A stretch of 64,000 bases of DNA from Sodalis glossinidius str. 'morsitans' (GCF_000010085.1 NC_007712.1:1922001-1986000), one strand, 5' to 3'; positions 43,260 to 53,049 are shown, counted from the first letter of the stretch. The notes: generated from the letters alone by a model not told the origin. Numbers and translations: made by a program.

Positions 43260-43659
43260 GATTATCTCTCTTTGAAAGGTAATGTCTTTTGTATCCTCTT
43301 CACCTTGCGAGAATAAAAATTACATAGGTTTCAGTAGGGGTAAAGAGTATTCCACCCTCGATAAGACATCTGGCCAAAGAAAACTAACGCGTATCCTTTG
43401 CCCTGAAGAGATATCCGGCAGGGGGAGCATAATCTGTCAATTTCTCTCGCAGCAAGGCAGACGAGCGTGACAATCATGAAATTGCCGTTGCTCGACGGCC
43501 TGTTTTTTGCGATATGGGGTTTAGCCTATGCCAGGCGCGTGTAAAATAAAGCGTGGCAAGCAACGGCCAAAAACACTTTGATAATGCATTTAGATTGGAA
43601 ATAGGACGCGGCGCCGGGATGAGGCATAACTACCGTGCCTGACGTTAGAATAACGTTTA

Positions 43660-43773
43660 TTAGTTAAGTCCCCAGGGGAACCAGGAGGGCGTGAGTAGGT
43701 ACATCACCAACTCGAGCGCCAGCACCACGATTAGCAATACACCTAATTTATGTCGGCAAATCTATTTTTGCAT
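43660..43773 (-). pseudogene. Small membrane protein remnant, in-frame stop
   Basis: ATG CAA AAA TAG, then in frame CRHKLGVLLIVVLALELVMY and LLTPSWFPWGLN to TAA. A single hydrophobic helix with a Trp/Pro-rich end is typical of small enterobacterial membrane proteins. The early TAG kills it unless translation starts later. Weak evidence; no family named. Confidence 0.35.
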
Positions 43774-44353
43774 AATGTACCCGGATTCTTTTTTCTAAAC
43801 GAGGAGATTTATAAGGCTTAATGCCAGCCTGCTAACGAGAAGTTGCGCGTCACTAGTCAGGGAGCTCGCTCGCTTGTCAGCAGGCGCTGAGGGTCCAGCA
43901 GGCTCTGGCCAGGCCAAACTGCTTTTGCACCATCCGTGGCCGTTATTGACAGTGTAAGACATTTAACGCTGTGGGTGTGCCTTCTTTGATGTGCTGTCAT
44001 ACACGATTAAGCTTCCTTACCCCCCAGGGTAGGTGGTTGCAGGGCGTAAAGAGGCGTTAGCAACAGATGAGCATAAGAAAAATCGACCGTAATAAGGAAA
44101 TAAAAAAGGGGTATATAGGGAACTCGCGTCCTTACCATTAGGATGAATTCGTTGACTTGTTAGTTCAATGAGACCAGACGGGACGCGCTTTGCTCGGTAA
44201 AATCACGCTATATGCAAATACATGTGATTTTCATTCTCATTTGGTATTGAATCGGAATCCTCTTAAATGATATAACTAGCTATCCCCATTGCAGAGCTAA
44301 AACCGCCGTCGGGTGAGTTCCGGAGATAAGCGCCGGGTGGGGACAACTTCTTT

Positions 44354-44380
44354 AAGGCCGCACAGGTGCGGCCCTTTTCT
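44354..44380 (+). terminator. Strong hairpin with T-rich tail
   Basis: GGCCGCAC-AG-GTGCGGCC followed by CTTTTCTT. No gene with this orientation ends here, so it may end a small RNA starting near 44280, or an eroded gene. Confidence 0.5.
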
Positions 44381-46008
44381 TATTGAGGGTTATAAAGGGC
44401 GATGTTGGCACCTGGACGAAGTTTTGCCTTTTCCAACTGCCATGTGTTTTCAGGTTTACAGCATAATAAAAATGAGCACGAGTGGAAAGCTTAGTGGCCA
44501 GGTTAAACCGATAAGCGCGGTGCACAGTAGACGTATGCCGAAAGGACGGGTCGCGGCTGATAAAAAATTTCAAAAGCGCTGTGACGACAGTGCCGGTGAG
44601 GTAGCTTGCAACAAGAAGCTGCCATGTCGTCAGGGTGTGCGTGTCCATATTCGCCGTTCCTTTCTGATTAAATCCTTTACATGCTCGAAATATCCCCCCG
44701 CTTGCACAGGCCCTAGCCAGCGGTGGCACAGGACTTATATACCGCCTTGTGTTAGTTCAGCTTGTAAGTAAGGGCCGCCCGGCACAAGCGTGTACACCCT
44801 GTTCGCCCAAGATACGCTAAAAATAATCGGCCTCGCCATGAAAAAGGGGGGTAAAACCATTACCCCATCGCGAGTTCCGGTGAAAATCATGGTCAGGGCT
44901 CGCCTTGCCAACGGTATTTATTACGCTAAATGAGTACTCTTTTCCATGTCTTCGCCTCTGCGCTCAAACATGCGCTGAGCAGTACGCATGTCGCGTCCCG
45001 TGCAAATAACATTGAGGGCACTTGATGTGATACCGTGCTGCAGTCCTGGTCAATGAAACAGATTGCTTTGATAGCAAATTTATCGCTTTCATGTCGGTCA
45101 ACTGCGGCGTTGATCAAACTTCAGAATAAACCCGATGTTTTCTTTGAGGAGAGAAGTGAGTAATAAAATTGCTAATTTGTTATGTATTATAAGCCAATGT
45201 TATTTTGCATAACGAAAATTCTGGCATAGTGGCTTCAGCGAATTCTAATCTCGCTCTGTTTCAATCCGGTACAACATCCTGCCACCAGTTACCGCGACTA
45301 CGTAAGAGCACAAATGGTTAATGCTATCGGTATGCTCGCGAGACCGGCGACATGAAGCACCGGGTTTTCTTATTCATGGAAAGTAGGTAATTAATTCAAT
45401 CTATTTTTTTAGAGTGATTATTTATTTTTTGTGTAAGACTAACGACGTAGATAAAAATTTGTTCTATGATTTATTAAATCTATGCCATCCTTTTAAAATT
45501 TATTGATATCATCACACTGCCTCTCTGCAGGTCGGTGATAAATAAAAAAACACTGAACGCGTTTAAAAGAGAAACCTGTCCAATATCATTTTTTTTGGGG
45601 AGTGATTGCGTGCGCGGGTACGCCTGTCCCCTTTAAGGCAGCATCATGAAAGATGAAAACGCTCGGATTATTTATGACAACATCTTTGAGGGGGAAATAC
45701 CGTCCTCTAAGATTGAACGCTGGCGTTTCGGTGTCAATGCTTCTTTGTTGCAAGCACATTTCACCCGGTCTCAGGTTGATATCCTCGATTGGCGTGTTGA
45801 AGCCCATCATTTTGATATTTTTATCTGTGGACATATCCGGGCGATGGGGCAGACGTTTGTTAATTTCCCATCACACGGGGTGATTTAAATGATCATTTTT
45901 TGTTGGTCATTATGCTTGAAGGCAGTATTAGAAGATAGTCTGGGTCGACAGACTTTATCACTTGAACCTGAAGATGTCCTGTTGATAGACGTATTACAGC
46001 CTCTGAAT

Positions 46009-47061
46009 GGCTTTGTTGAATAAATATAACTTTTAGGTGATCGTCTGCTCAGATCACTACCGTCATTTCAACATCTGCACTCCATGGCAAAGCAAAAGTT
46101 TAAAATAACCAACTGGTCCACTTACAACAAAGCTCTCAAGCAGCGCGGGGCTCTGACGATATGGCTGGATGAGTCGGCAATTGTTGCATGGACGGAAAAA
46201 ACAACGCCTGAACAGCGTGGCCAGCCGCTTCACTACGCAGATATGGCTATCACCACTGTTCTGATGATGAAACGCGTGTTTGGCCTTTCGTTAAGGGCTT
46301 TACAGGGCTTCGTTGACGCCATTTTTAAACTGATGGTGCTGCCGCTAAGATACCCAGACTACTCGCTGATCAGCAAGCGAGCAAAGACAGTTAAGATCAG
46401 CATAAAAACGCCGACCCGTGGTGAAATCTCACCTCTAGTCATTGACGGAACCGGCCTGAAGGTCTTTGGCGAAGGCGAATGGAAAGTCCGACAGCATGGT
46501 GCCGACAGACGGAGGGTGTGGCGTAAGCTGCATATGGCCGCAGACAGTGTAATGCATGAGATTATCTGTGCTGACTTATCGCTCAGCGGTACGACGGATG
46601 CTCAGGCCCTACCCGCTCTGATAAACCAGACCCAGCGGAAAATCAGGGAAGCGTCGGCTGATGGCGCTTACGATACCCGCTACTGTCATGATGCTCTGCT
46701 GAGGAAGAAAATAAGGCCTCTTATTTCTCCACGAGGTGGGGCACAATATTGGCCAGACCGATACCATGAGCGTAACTACGCCGTTGCGAATCAGCGTCTA
46801 AGCGGCAGTAACGATGTATGGAAAAAGCAAGTGGGCTATCATCGACGCTCAGTGGCTGAAACAGCGATATTCCGGTTCAAAACGCTTATGGGCGATCATC
46901 TAAGTCTGCGTGACTATGATGCGCAGGTAGGTGAGGCAATGGAGATGGTCAAAGCGCTTAACAAAATGACGCTGTTAGGAATGCCGAACAGCATCCGGAT
47001 CGCATAACAATCGATCTGCTAGGGGGGCGTAGTCACAAGTTCTGATTTATTCAACAAAGCC
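46009..47061 (+). mobile_element. Intact IS903-like element (IS5 family), 1,053 bp
   Basis: Terminal repeats GGCTTTGTTGAATAAAT (left) and ATTTATTCAACAAAGCC (right) fit IS903, and the length is close to its 1,057 bp. The nine flanking bases on each side (CCTCTGAAT and AAAAACAGC) do not match, so there is no target duplication. Adjacent DNA has therefore been lost or rearranged. The right end cuts yecF. Confidence 0.92.
46084..47007 (+). CDS. IS903-like transposase, DDE type
   Basis: A 307-residue enzyme with the IS5-family DDE residues: Asp in LVIDGTGLKVFG, Asp in ASADGAYDTRYC, and Glu in YHRRSVAETAIFRFK, the Y-2-R-3-E-6-K signature. The start MAKQKFKITNWSTYNKALKQ is typical. Undamaged, with both IS ends present, so the element could still be mobile. 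A second, deleted copy is at 40317-41017; over shared sequence they differ at only a few residues. Confidence 0.95.
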   Translation: MAKQKFKITNWSTYNKALKQRGALTIWLDESAIVAWTEKTTPEQRGQPLHYADMAITTVLMMKRVFGLSLRALQGFVDAIFKLMVLPLRYPDYSLISKRAKTVKISIKTPTRGEISPLVIDGTGLKVFGEGEWKVRQHGADRRRVWRKLHMAADSVMHEIICADLSLSGTTDAQALPALINQTQRKIREASADGAYDTRYCHDALLRKKIRPLISPRGGAQYWPDRYHERNYAVANQRLSGSNDVWKKQVGYHRRSVAETAIFRFKTLMGDHLSLRDYDAQVGEAMEMVKALNKMTLLGMPNSIRIA

Positions 47062-47244
47062 AAAAACAGCTTGCTGTTCGGGGTCATCAAGCTGACTAAT
47101 GTATTTCTCCATTTTGATGATGACCTTACCGGCATCGGCTTGTCCAATTGCTTTCAACAGCAGCGACATCATCGCTTTCATGCAGTTGACTTCCTGCGCG
47201 AGAACTGCGGTTTCGCTATCGGTAGTAAATTCAACGTTGCCCAT
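47047..47244 (-). pseudogene. yecF: yecF (DUF2594), 3' end lost to IS insertion
   Basis: MGNVEFTTDSETAVLAQEVN and LLLKAIGQADAGKVIIKMEK match enterobacterial YecF. After the residues DDPEQQAVF the frame enters the IS903 terminal repeat and ends GFVE, so about 12 C-terminal residues are missing. YecF lies between sdiA and uvrY in E. coli; sdiA itself is not seen here. The truncated protein might still fold, since its conserved middle is kept. Confidence 0.85.
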
Positions 47245-47909
47245 TATTTTCCCCGTTATCAGTGGTCATTACGACTGACATCGCGTCAGCCGGATCGTTA
47301 TGAGTCGACGTTGGACGCCATGTACGGCGATTTAACAGGTTTTGTTTTATAAATTTAATTGACGTATATCATTTATCCCGACGAAATGCGTCAGGTTAAA
47401 AAACAGCACCTTTTCCGCGCGCTGCCCCCCAACCGTCAAAGGTGACGGATTAAGCGGAGCGGCAATATATTATAATAAATTTTAAAGTTTTGTACGCTAA
47501 AAGTAATATGAAATAAATAATTATTCTTTAAAATATGTATATTAAATGATTTATGATAATATTGCCTGAAAGAGTATCAAAAATTAACAGCATGATTTTA
47601 AAGTAGATTGAATGGTGATCTGTTCATTTTATAAACAATTTCGGCGCTGTATTGGCGGCGTTGATGGGGTGAGTTTACAGGGTAAATCGGCAATTACCGA
47701 CCGCTACGCGAATTTTGGTGAAATTTCCTTGCGGTGCAATAACCTATCTGTCTAAAATGAGCCTGCGCAGCAGGCGACACTGCTGAATTTGCTGAATTTT
47801 TCCAGTATAAGCGAGTAATCATTTTTCTTTATTTACTTAAAAGCTGTAATATTAAGTCTTAAATATTTGATTCGCTTTACATTACTCCCTCTTTTTGGAG
47901 AATTTTTCT
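47245..47909. other. AT-rich intergenic stretch between yecF and uvrY
   Basis: No gene supported. Strongly AT-rich from 47460 to 47640, which suggests a regulatory or H-NS-bound promoter region for uvrY. Confidence 0.5.
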
Positions 47910-48566
47910 TTGATAAGCGTTTTTCTTGTTGATGACCACGAATTGGTGCGCGCAGGGATACGACGCATTCTTGAAGATATCAAAGGCTTCAAAGTCGTTG
48001 GCGAGGCACACTGTGGCGAGGATGCGGTGAAGTGGTGCCGCAACAATTGCGTCAACGTCGTGTTAATGGATATGAATATGCCGGGTATTGGCGGTTTGGA
48101 AGCTACGCGCAAAATCGTGCGCTTCTCGCCTGATATCAAAGTTATCATGCTGACCATTTACACAGAAAACCCATTACCTGCTAAAGTGATGCAGGCCGGG
48201 GCCGCTGGCTACCTCAGTAAAGCCGCCGCGCCGCGCGAGGTGATCTGCGCCATTCGCGCGGTCAATGCCGGTAAACGCTACATCGCGTCGGATATCGCCC
48301 AGCAGATGGCCCTTAGCCAGCTGGAGCCGCAGGCGGAAACCCCCTTTGAATGTTTGTCTGAACGGGAATTACAAATTATGCTGATGATTACCCGCGGGCA
48401 GAAGGTCACCGATATATCAGAGCAGCTCAATTTGAGCCCCAAAACCGTCAATAGCTATCGCTATCGGATATTTAGTAAACTAAACATCAGCGGTGATGTA
48501 GAATTAACCCATCTGGCCATCCGTCACGGGTTGTTCAACACGGAGATTTTATTAAGTAGTGACTGA
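47910..48566 (+). CDS. uvrY: Response regulator UvrY (BarA/UvrY system)
   Basis: The DNA-binding partner of BarA; in enterobacteria it switches on csrB/csrC RNAs and so controls carbon storage and virulence. Receiver domain residues about 1-120: acidic pocket VDDHELVRAG, phosphorylation site Asp54 (VLMDMNMPGIGG), conserved Lys in GYLSKAAAP. LuxR HTH about 150-205: LSERELQIMLMITRGQKVTD, LNLSPKTVNSYRYRIFSKLN. The TTG at 47910 is preferred: GGAG lies nine bases upstream and the product is 218 residues like E. coli; the frame opens earlier (47895) but lacks a ribosome site. Overlaps uvrC by eight bases. Confidence 0.95.
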   Translation: MISVFLVDDHELVRAGIRRILEDIKGFKVVGEAHCGEDAVKWCRNNCVNVVLMDMNMPGIGGLEATRKIVRFSPDIKVIMLTIYTENPLPAKVMQAGAAGYLSKAAAPREVICAIRAVNAGKRYIASDIAQQMALSQLEPQAETPFECLSERELQIMLMITRGQKVTDISEQLNLSPKTVNSYRYRIFSKLNISGDVELTHLAIRHGLFNTEILLSSD

Positions 48567-50391
48567 CAGTTTCAACGCCAAACAATTCCTGAGCACCGTA
48601 ACCAGCCAGCCTGGCGTCTATAGCATGTATGATTTGTCCGGTACGGTGATTTATGTCGGCAAGGCTAAAGATCTGAAAAAACGCCTGGCAAGCTACTTTC
48701 GCGCCCAGGTTGCCAGCCGCAAGACTGAAGCGCTGGTGAAAAGCATTCATCATATTGATGTCACCATCACCCATACGGAAACCGAGGCGCTGCTGCTTGA
48801 ACACAACTATATCAAGCTGTATCAGCCGCGCTATAACGTATTACTGCGTGACGACAAATCCTATCCCTTCATTTTTCTCAGCGGTGACGCACATCCGCGT
48901 ATCACATCCCATCGCGGTGCCAAGCATGCGAAAGGGGATTATTTTGGTCCGTTTCCCAACGGTTATGCGGTGAAGGAAACGTTGGCCCTGCTGCAAAAGC
49001 TGTTTCCGATTCGCCAATGTGAGGACAGCGTGTATCGCAACCGTTCACGACCGTGCCTGCAGTATCAGATTGGCCGCTGTCTGGGGCCTTGCGTAGCAGG
49101 ACTGGTCAGCGATGAGGAATACCAGCAGCAGGTGGAATATGTGCGCTTGTTTTTGTCGGGCAAAGATCAGCAGGTGCTTAATCAGCTCGTGGAGCGGATG
49201 GAGCTTGCCAGCCGTGCGCTGAATTTTGAGGACGCTGCGCACGCACGTGATCAGATACAGGCGGTGCGCCGAGTGACGGAAAAACAGTTCGTTTCCGGTG
49301 ACCGGGAAGATCTGGACGTCATTGGCGTCTCTTTTGACGCCGGGATGGCCTGCGTGCATGTGCTGTTTATTCGCCAGGGTAAAGTGTTAGGCAGCCGCAG
49401 TTATTTCCCGAAAGTGCCGGTCGGTACCGAACTGGCGGAAGTGGTACAGACGTTTGTGGGTCAATTTTATCTCCAGGGCAGTCAGATGCGGTCGCTGCCG
49501 GGGGAGATTCTGCTGGATTTCACACTGCCGGAAAAAACGTTGCTGGCGGCGTCGCTAAGTGAGCAAGCGGGCAGGAAAATTCAGATCCAAACGCAGCCGC
49601 GCGGCGATCGTGCCCGTTACTTAAAACTGGCCCGCACGAATGCCGCGACGGCGCTGGTGACTAAACTGTCGCAGCAGTCGACGGTACATCAGCGTTTAGC
49701 CGCCCTGGCGGAACTTTTGGGCATTCAGGCAATCAACCGGATGGAATGCTTTGACATCAGCCATACGATGGGGGAGCATACTATCGCTTCCTGCGTGATT
49801 TTTGACGGCAATGGGTCGGTACGCGCCGAATATCGCCGCTATAACATTGAAGGCATTACACCCGGCGATGATTATGCCGCCATGGATCAGGTTCTGCGCC
49901 GTCGCTACGGTAAAGCGTTGGAAGAAAAGAAAATCCCCGACGTGGTGATTATTGATGGCGGTAAAGGGCAATTGGGAATGGCAAAAGCGGTGTTCGAGCA
50001 GTTGGAGGTCCCCTGGGACAAATCGCGCGTGGTGTTGCTCGGCGTGGCAAAAGGAGTGGATCGCAAGGCCGGCCTCGAAACGCTGTTTTTGCAGCCTCAT
50101 GGCGAGGGGATGGCGCTGCCGCCGGATTCACCTGCATTGCATGTAATACAACATATCCGCGATGATTCACACAACCATGCGATTACCGGCCATCGCAATA
50201 AACGTGCTAAGGTAAAAAATACCAGCGCGCTGGAATTGATTGAGGGTGTGGGACCAAGACGCAGACAGTCTCTGTTGAAGTATATGGGCGGCCTGCAGCC
50301 GCTACGCAATGCCAGCGTTGAAGAAATTGCCCAAGTGCCGGGCATTTCGGGCGCTCTTGCAGAAAAAATATTTAATGCGTTGAAACACTAG
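48559..50391 (+). CDS. uvrC: Excinuclease ABC subunit C (UvrC)
   Basis: Makes both incisions in nucleotide excision repair, acting with UvrAB. Domains: N-terminal GIY-YIG nuclease (QPGVYSMYDLSGTVIYVGKA, residues about 12-95), a Cys-rich region, the UVR motif about 204-239 (MELASRALNFEDAAHARDQI), the RNase H-like 5' nuclease with Asp in MECFDISHTMGEH and VIIDGGKGQL, and two helix-hairpin-helix units at the end (LIEGVGPRRRQSLLKYMGG, VPGISGALAEKIF). GTG start overlapping uvrY. 610 residues, as in E. coli, and undamaged. Confidence 0.97.
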   Translation: MTDSFNAKQFLSTVTSQPGVYSMYDLSGTVIYVGKAKDLKKRLASYFRAQVASRKTEALVKSIHHIDVTITHTETEALLLEHNYIKLYQPRYNVLLRDDKSYPFIFLSGDAHPRITSHRGAKHAKGDYFGPFPNGYAVKETLALLQKLFPIRQCEDSVYRNRSRPCLQYQIGRCLGPCVAGLVSDEEYQQQVEYVRLFLSGKDQQVLNQLVERMELASRALNFEDAAHARDQIQAVRRVTEKQFVSGDREDLDVIGVSFDAGMACVHVLFIRQGKVLGSRSYFPKVPVGTELAEVVQTFVGQFYLQGSQMRSLPGEILLDFTLPEKTLLAASLSEQAGRKIQIQTQPRGDRARYLKLARTNAATALVTKLSQQSTVHQRLAALAELLGIQAINRMECFDISHTMGEHTIASCVIFDGNGSVRAEYRRYNIEGITPGDDYAAMDQVLRRRYGKALEEKKIPDVVIIDGGKGQLGMAKAVFEQLEVPWDKSRVVLLGVAKGVDRKAGLETLFLQPHGEGMALPPDSPALHVIQHIRDDSHNHAITGHRNKRAKVKNTSALELIEGVGPRRRQSLLKYMGGLQPLRNASVEEIAQVPGISGALAEKIFNALKH

Positions 50392-50456
50392 CGGCAATGT
50401 AGCAACATACTTAATAATTTCCACTCCGGCCAGAGCCAGATAGTTACCAAAGTACT

Positions 50457-51005
50457 ATGCAACTGAATATACCGACTTGGCTTACCCTGTTCCGTGTCGT
50501 CATGATACCGTTCTTTGTTCTGGCTTTCTATCTACCTTTCAAGTGGGCGCCGCTGTGCTGCGCGTTAATTTTTGTCCTGGCCGCGGTAACGGATTGGTTC
50601 GATGGCTTTCTAGCCCGTCGCTGGAAACAGACCACCCGCTTCGGTGCGTTTCTCGATCCTGTCGCGGATAAAGTGATGGTCGCCATGGCGCTGGTGCTGG
50701 TGGCGGAACATTTTCATTCATGGTGGATTACGCTACCAGCGGCGACGATGATCGCTCGCGAAATCATTATCTCCGCCTTGCGCGAGTGGATGGCGGAGAT
50801 AGGTAAGCGCAGCAGCGTAGCGGTTTCCTGGATTGGCAAGGTCAAAACCACTGCGCAAATGCTCGCATTGGTGACGCTATTGTGGCGGCCGGACGACATC
50901 GTGTCGGGGATAGGCATTGCCGCGCTGTATGTCGCGGCGGTGCTGACGTTCTGGTCCATGTTCCAATATTTGTATGCCGCCCGGCACGATTTGTTTGAAC
51001 ATTGA
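50457..51005 (+). CDS. pgsA: Phosphatidylglycerophosphate synthase PgsA
   Basis: An inner-membrane enzyme that joins CDP-diacylglycerol and glycerol-3-phosphate, the committed step to phosphatidylglycerol and cardiolipin. The CDP-alcohol phosphotransferase motif is complete in DGFLARRWKQTTRFGAFLD followed by PVADK (DG-x2-AR-x8-G-x3-D-x3-D). Several membrane helices. 182 residues, the same as E. coli. It lies 65 bases after uvrC and before tRNA-Gly, the conserved enterobacterial order. An essential gene, hence intact. Confidence 0.96.
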   Translation: MQLNIPTWLTLFRVVMIPFFVLAFYLPFKWAPLCCALIFVLAAVTDWFDGFLARRWKQTTRFGAFLDPVADKVMVAMALVLVAEHFHSWWITLPAATMIAREIIISALREWMAEIGKRSSVAVSWIGKVKTTAQMLALVTLLWRPDDIVSGIGIAALYVAAVLTFWSMFQYLYAARHDLFEH

Positions 51006-51144
51006 GAGAAGCGATTTAAAAACCAGCAAACGCATCGACGATAGTTATTTTTGTATCGACTCATACTACGAGGTCAGTAGAATGCATCGCATCGAAAGCA
51101 ACCACGGTTTTGCTAGCGTTATTAAATCAGGTGTTGTAAGTAAT

Positions 51145-51219
51145 GCGGGAATAGCTCAGTGGTAGAGTACAACCTTGCCAAGGTTGGGGTCGCGAGTTCG
51201 AGCCTCGCTTCCCGCTCCA
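51145..51219 (+). tRNA. glyW: tRNA-Gly (GCC)
   Basis: Acceptor GCGGGAA/TTCCCGC, anticodon arm with TTGCCAA loop (GCC), T arm GCGAG-TTCGAGC-CTCGC, encoded CCA. The D arm is one base shorter than E. coli glyW and ends GAGT rather than GAGC, a weakened pair. Same place as glyW after pgsA. Confidence 0.92.
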
Positions 51220-51263
51220 AATTTCGGTCGGCAGCGGAGATTTTCGCTCGCGGTAGGCCTCTG

Positions 51264-51288
51264 AAAGGACCCTTACGGGTCCTTTTTT
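51264..51288 (+). terminator. Terminator after tRNA-Gly
   Basis: AAAGGACCC-TTAC-GGGTCCTTTTTT. In E. coli glyW, cysT and leuZ are co-transcribed; here a terminator and 430 further bases separate glyW from cysT. Confidence 0.85.
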
Positions 51289-51289
51289 C

Positions 51290-51718
51290 GCTGTTGCCGG
51301 CTAACATCTTACACCGCATCCTTTCGTCCTAGCTTACCCGGGTACCAATGGCACGGGACTCGAGCAGCGGTTGGTGTGGCCTCTGCGACCGCTCTTTGCG
51401 CGTATCTGACCGGCGATAGATCGCCCGTCAAGCGTCGATTCCATGGTCGGATGCGTGGGGGCGATGATGAGTAGTGCAAGGTTTGCCGGCGCAGGCAAAT
51501 GACGGTTTTTTTTAGCGCGGGCCTGTGTTGGCTGTGATGTAACCATCTAAACGTCTCGCGCCAAAAAAGGCTTGCCATCGTTGCTCAGGCAAGCCATAAT
51601 TGCGTCCATTCTGAAACATGGAATAAACGAATTGTATTTATGATCAGTTAGTTGCAAGGTAGTGATTCGGCAATTTGTCGATAAAACGGCTGTAGTGCGA
51701 AGACAAGCGATGAAATAA
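51290..51718. other. Spacer between tRNA-Gly and tRNA-Cys
   Basis: No gene supported. The open frames here are shadows. The spacer is much longer than in E. coli, so something was inserted and eroded, or the operon was rearranged. Confidence 0.45.
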
Positions 51719-51792
51719 GGCGCGTTGGCAGAGTGGCCATGCAGCGGATTGCAAATCCGTCTACCTCGGTTCGACTCCGGGACGCGCCTCCA
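51719..51792 (+). tRNA. cysT: tRNA-Cys (GCA)
   Basis: A 74-base cloverleaf: acceptor GGCGCGT/ACGCGCC, anticodon arm CGGAT-TGCAAAT-CCG with GCA, T loop TTCGACT, encoded CCA. Sixteen bases before tRNA-Leu. Confidence 0.94.
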
Positions 51793-51808
51793 GTTTTGAT
51801 TTCCCGAC

Positions 51809-51894
51809 GCCCGGGTGGTGGAATCGGTAGACACAAGGGATTTAAAATCCCTCGGCCTTTGGCTGTACGAGTTCAAGTCTCGTCCCGGGTACCA
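51809..51894 (+). tRNA. leuZ: tRNA-Leu (TAA), attachment site of prophage III
   Basis: A class II tRNA: acceptor GCCCGGG/CCCGGGT, anticodon loop TTTAAAA with TAA, long variable arm CGGCCTTTGGCTG, T loop TTCAAGT, encoded CCA. The 3' half is the likely attB/attL core: the prophage III integrase starts its 3' end 130 bases on. The tRNA remains complete, as phage att sites usually rebuild the gene. Confidence 0.94.
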
Positions 51895-52023
51895 CACAGA
51901 AAAAATCATAATAATCAGTAAGATGTCCTGTATTAGTCACCGTCGTCAAGGCGGTTTTTTTGTGCCCAAATCAGCTATTCCTAACATCATTCCTAACATC
52001 ATTTTTTTGGCTTGAATAAAAAT

Positions 52024-53040
52024 TCATTTTTTCTGACCACCGACGACGGGGACTATCTCTGTTTTTCTGTTGTACCGTGCCGTCTGTCCGATGCTTTTAT
52101 GCCCGGAGATCGCTTGCTTCTCTGACAGTGAACCTTCTAAATCAGAGATTCCCTTCGCTTTCAAATCGTGAAAAGTGAAATCAAATGTTAGCTCAGGATG
52201 TAACACCGAAGCTTTTGCTCGAGCTTTTGCCCAACTTGAATTAAAACCATCACGTGTGTAACGATTGCCGTTGGGTTGATGTAATACATAAATGCTGTTA
52301 ACGCCTTGTGATGCTGGTAAGCTATCGGCTAAGTCAATTACTTTTTTTAAGCGTTCAGTCCATGCTTTTATCTGTTTCTTGCCCGTTTTCCCTTGGCAAA
52401 TGAAAATCCCATCATCAAGCAACTGTGATTTAGTCAATGACAAAACATCGCTCTGCCGAGCGCAACATAAATAAGCGATCTCCATTGCTATACGAACAGT
52501 AGCGGGAGCAACGGAATACAACGCTTCATATTCTGCATCTGTAATGTAGCGATCTCTAGCCTCTTCTTTAAATTGTCTTACACCTGAGCATGGATTCCCC
52601 TTGGTAATTCCTCTCTCATAACCCCAGCGATAAACACGTGATAGAAACCGTTTTTCATGGTTTGCCTGTGTTTTGCTTTTTGTTCCCCGTTTATCCATAT
52701 ATTTTCTTATATGCTGAGGCTTAACATTATCAGGATGCATTTTCCCAAAAACGGGAAGTAGTCTAGTTGAATTTCTTTTATAGTCTTTTTGTGTTTCCGC
52801 TGCAAGAGCCATAAAATCAGCAGAAAGAAAAAACTGATTTATCAAATGCTCTAGGTTTTTTCTTTCATTGCGATAATTGTTGGCTTGTTCATATTTCGCC
52901 CATACAACAGGTATTAATGAATCCAGAGGGCATAATGATATTGACCCACCGCTAGCCGGATGAAATTCATATTGTGTTTTCCCTCGATAAACACGAGGTG
53001 GCAGAGCGTTATCTGCTGGATTCTTGCGTTTGCCAACCAT
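52024..53040 (-). CDS. int: Prophage III tyrosine integrase
   Basis: A 338-residue site-specific recombinase. Active-site set: Arg in IAYLCCARQSDVLSL, Lys in CQGKTGKKQIKAW, the HDLK box in FDFTFHDLKAKGISDLEG, His in KQAISGHKSIG, and nucleophile Tyr in TARYNRKTE. HDLK in place of the usual HxLR is shared with the prophage I copy, so it is a subfamily feature. The N-terminal SAM-like arm-binding part starts MVGKRKNPADNALPPRVYRG. Intact. It lies nine bases from the excisionase stop. Confidence 0.95.
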   Translation of the reverse strand: MVGKRKNPADNALPPRVYRGKTQYEFHPASGGSISLCPLDSLIPVVWAKYEQANNYRNERKNLEHLINQFFLSADFMALAAETQKDYKRNSTRLLPVFGKMHPDNVKPQHIRKYMDKRGTKSKTQANHEKRFLSRVYRWGYERGITKGNPCSGVRQFKEEARDRYITDAEYEALYSVAPATVRIAMEIAYLCCARQSDVLSLTKSQLLDDGIFICQGKTGKKQIKAWTERLKKVIDLADSLPASQGVNSIYVLHQPNGNRYTRDGFNSSWAKARAKASVLHPELTFDFTFHDLKAKGISDLEGSLSEKQAISGHKSIGQTARYNRKTEIVPVVGGQKK

Positions 53041-53049
53041 TATTATAAC

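Larger units (their letters stand above)
43262..46008. other. 2.7-kb stretch almost without coding signal
   Basis: Only doubtful items: a small membrane-protein remnant (43660-43773), a hairpin with T run (44354-44380), two antiparallel open frames at 45586-45888 with no recognisable family, and a fragment at about 45920-46008 reading DSLGRQTLSLEPEDVLLIDV, like the sensor half of an AraC-type regulator, cut by the IS903-like element. The left part is AT-rich and looks like eroded backbone. Confidence 0.5.

Noticed and set aside
43660..43773. Naming the small membrane protein as a known enterobacterial small protein
   Set aside because: The hydrophobic pattern alone is not specific enough for a gene name.
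44313..44771. ORFs on both strands near the orphan hairpin
   Set aside because: No motif, poor starts, mutual overlap; more likely eroded DNA.
45586..45888. Two antiparallel ORFs of about 80 codons
   Set aside because: Neither has a clear ribosome site or family; they shadow each other, so neither is listed as a gene.
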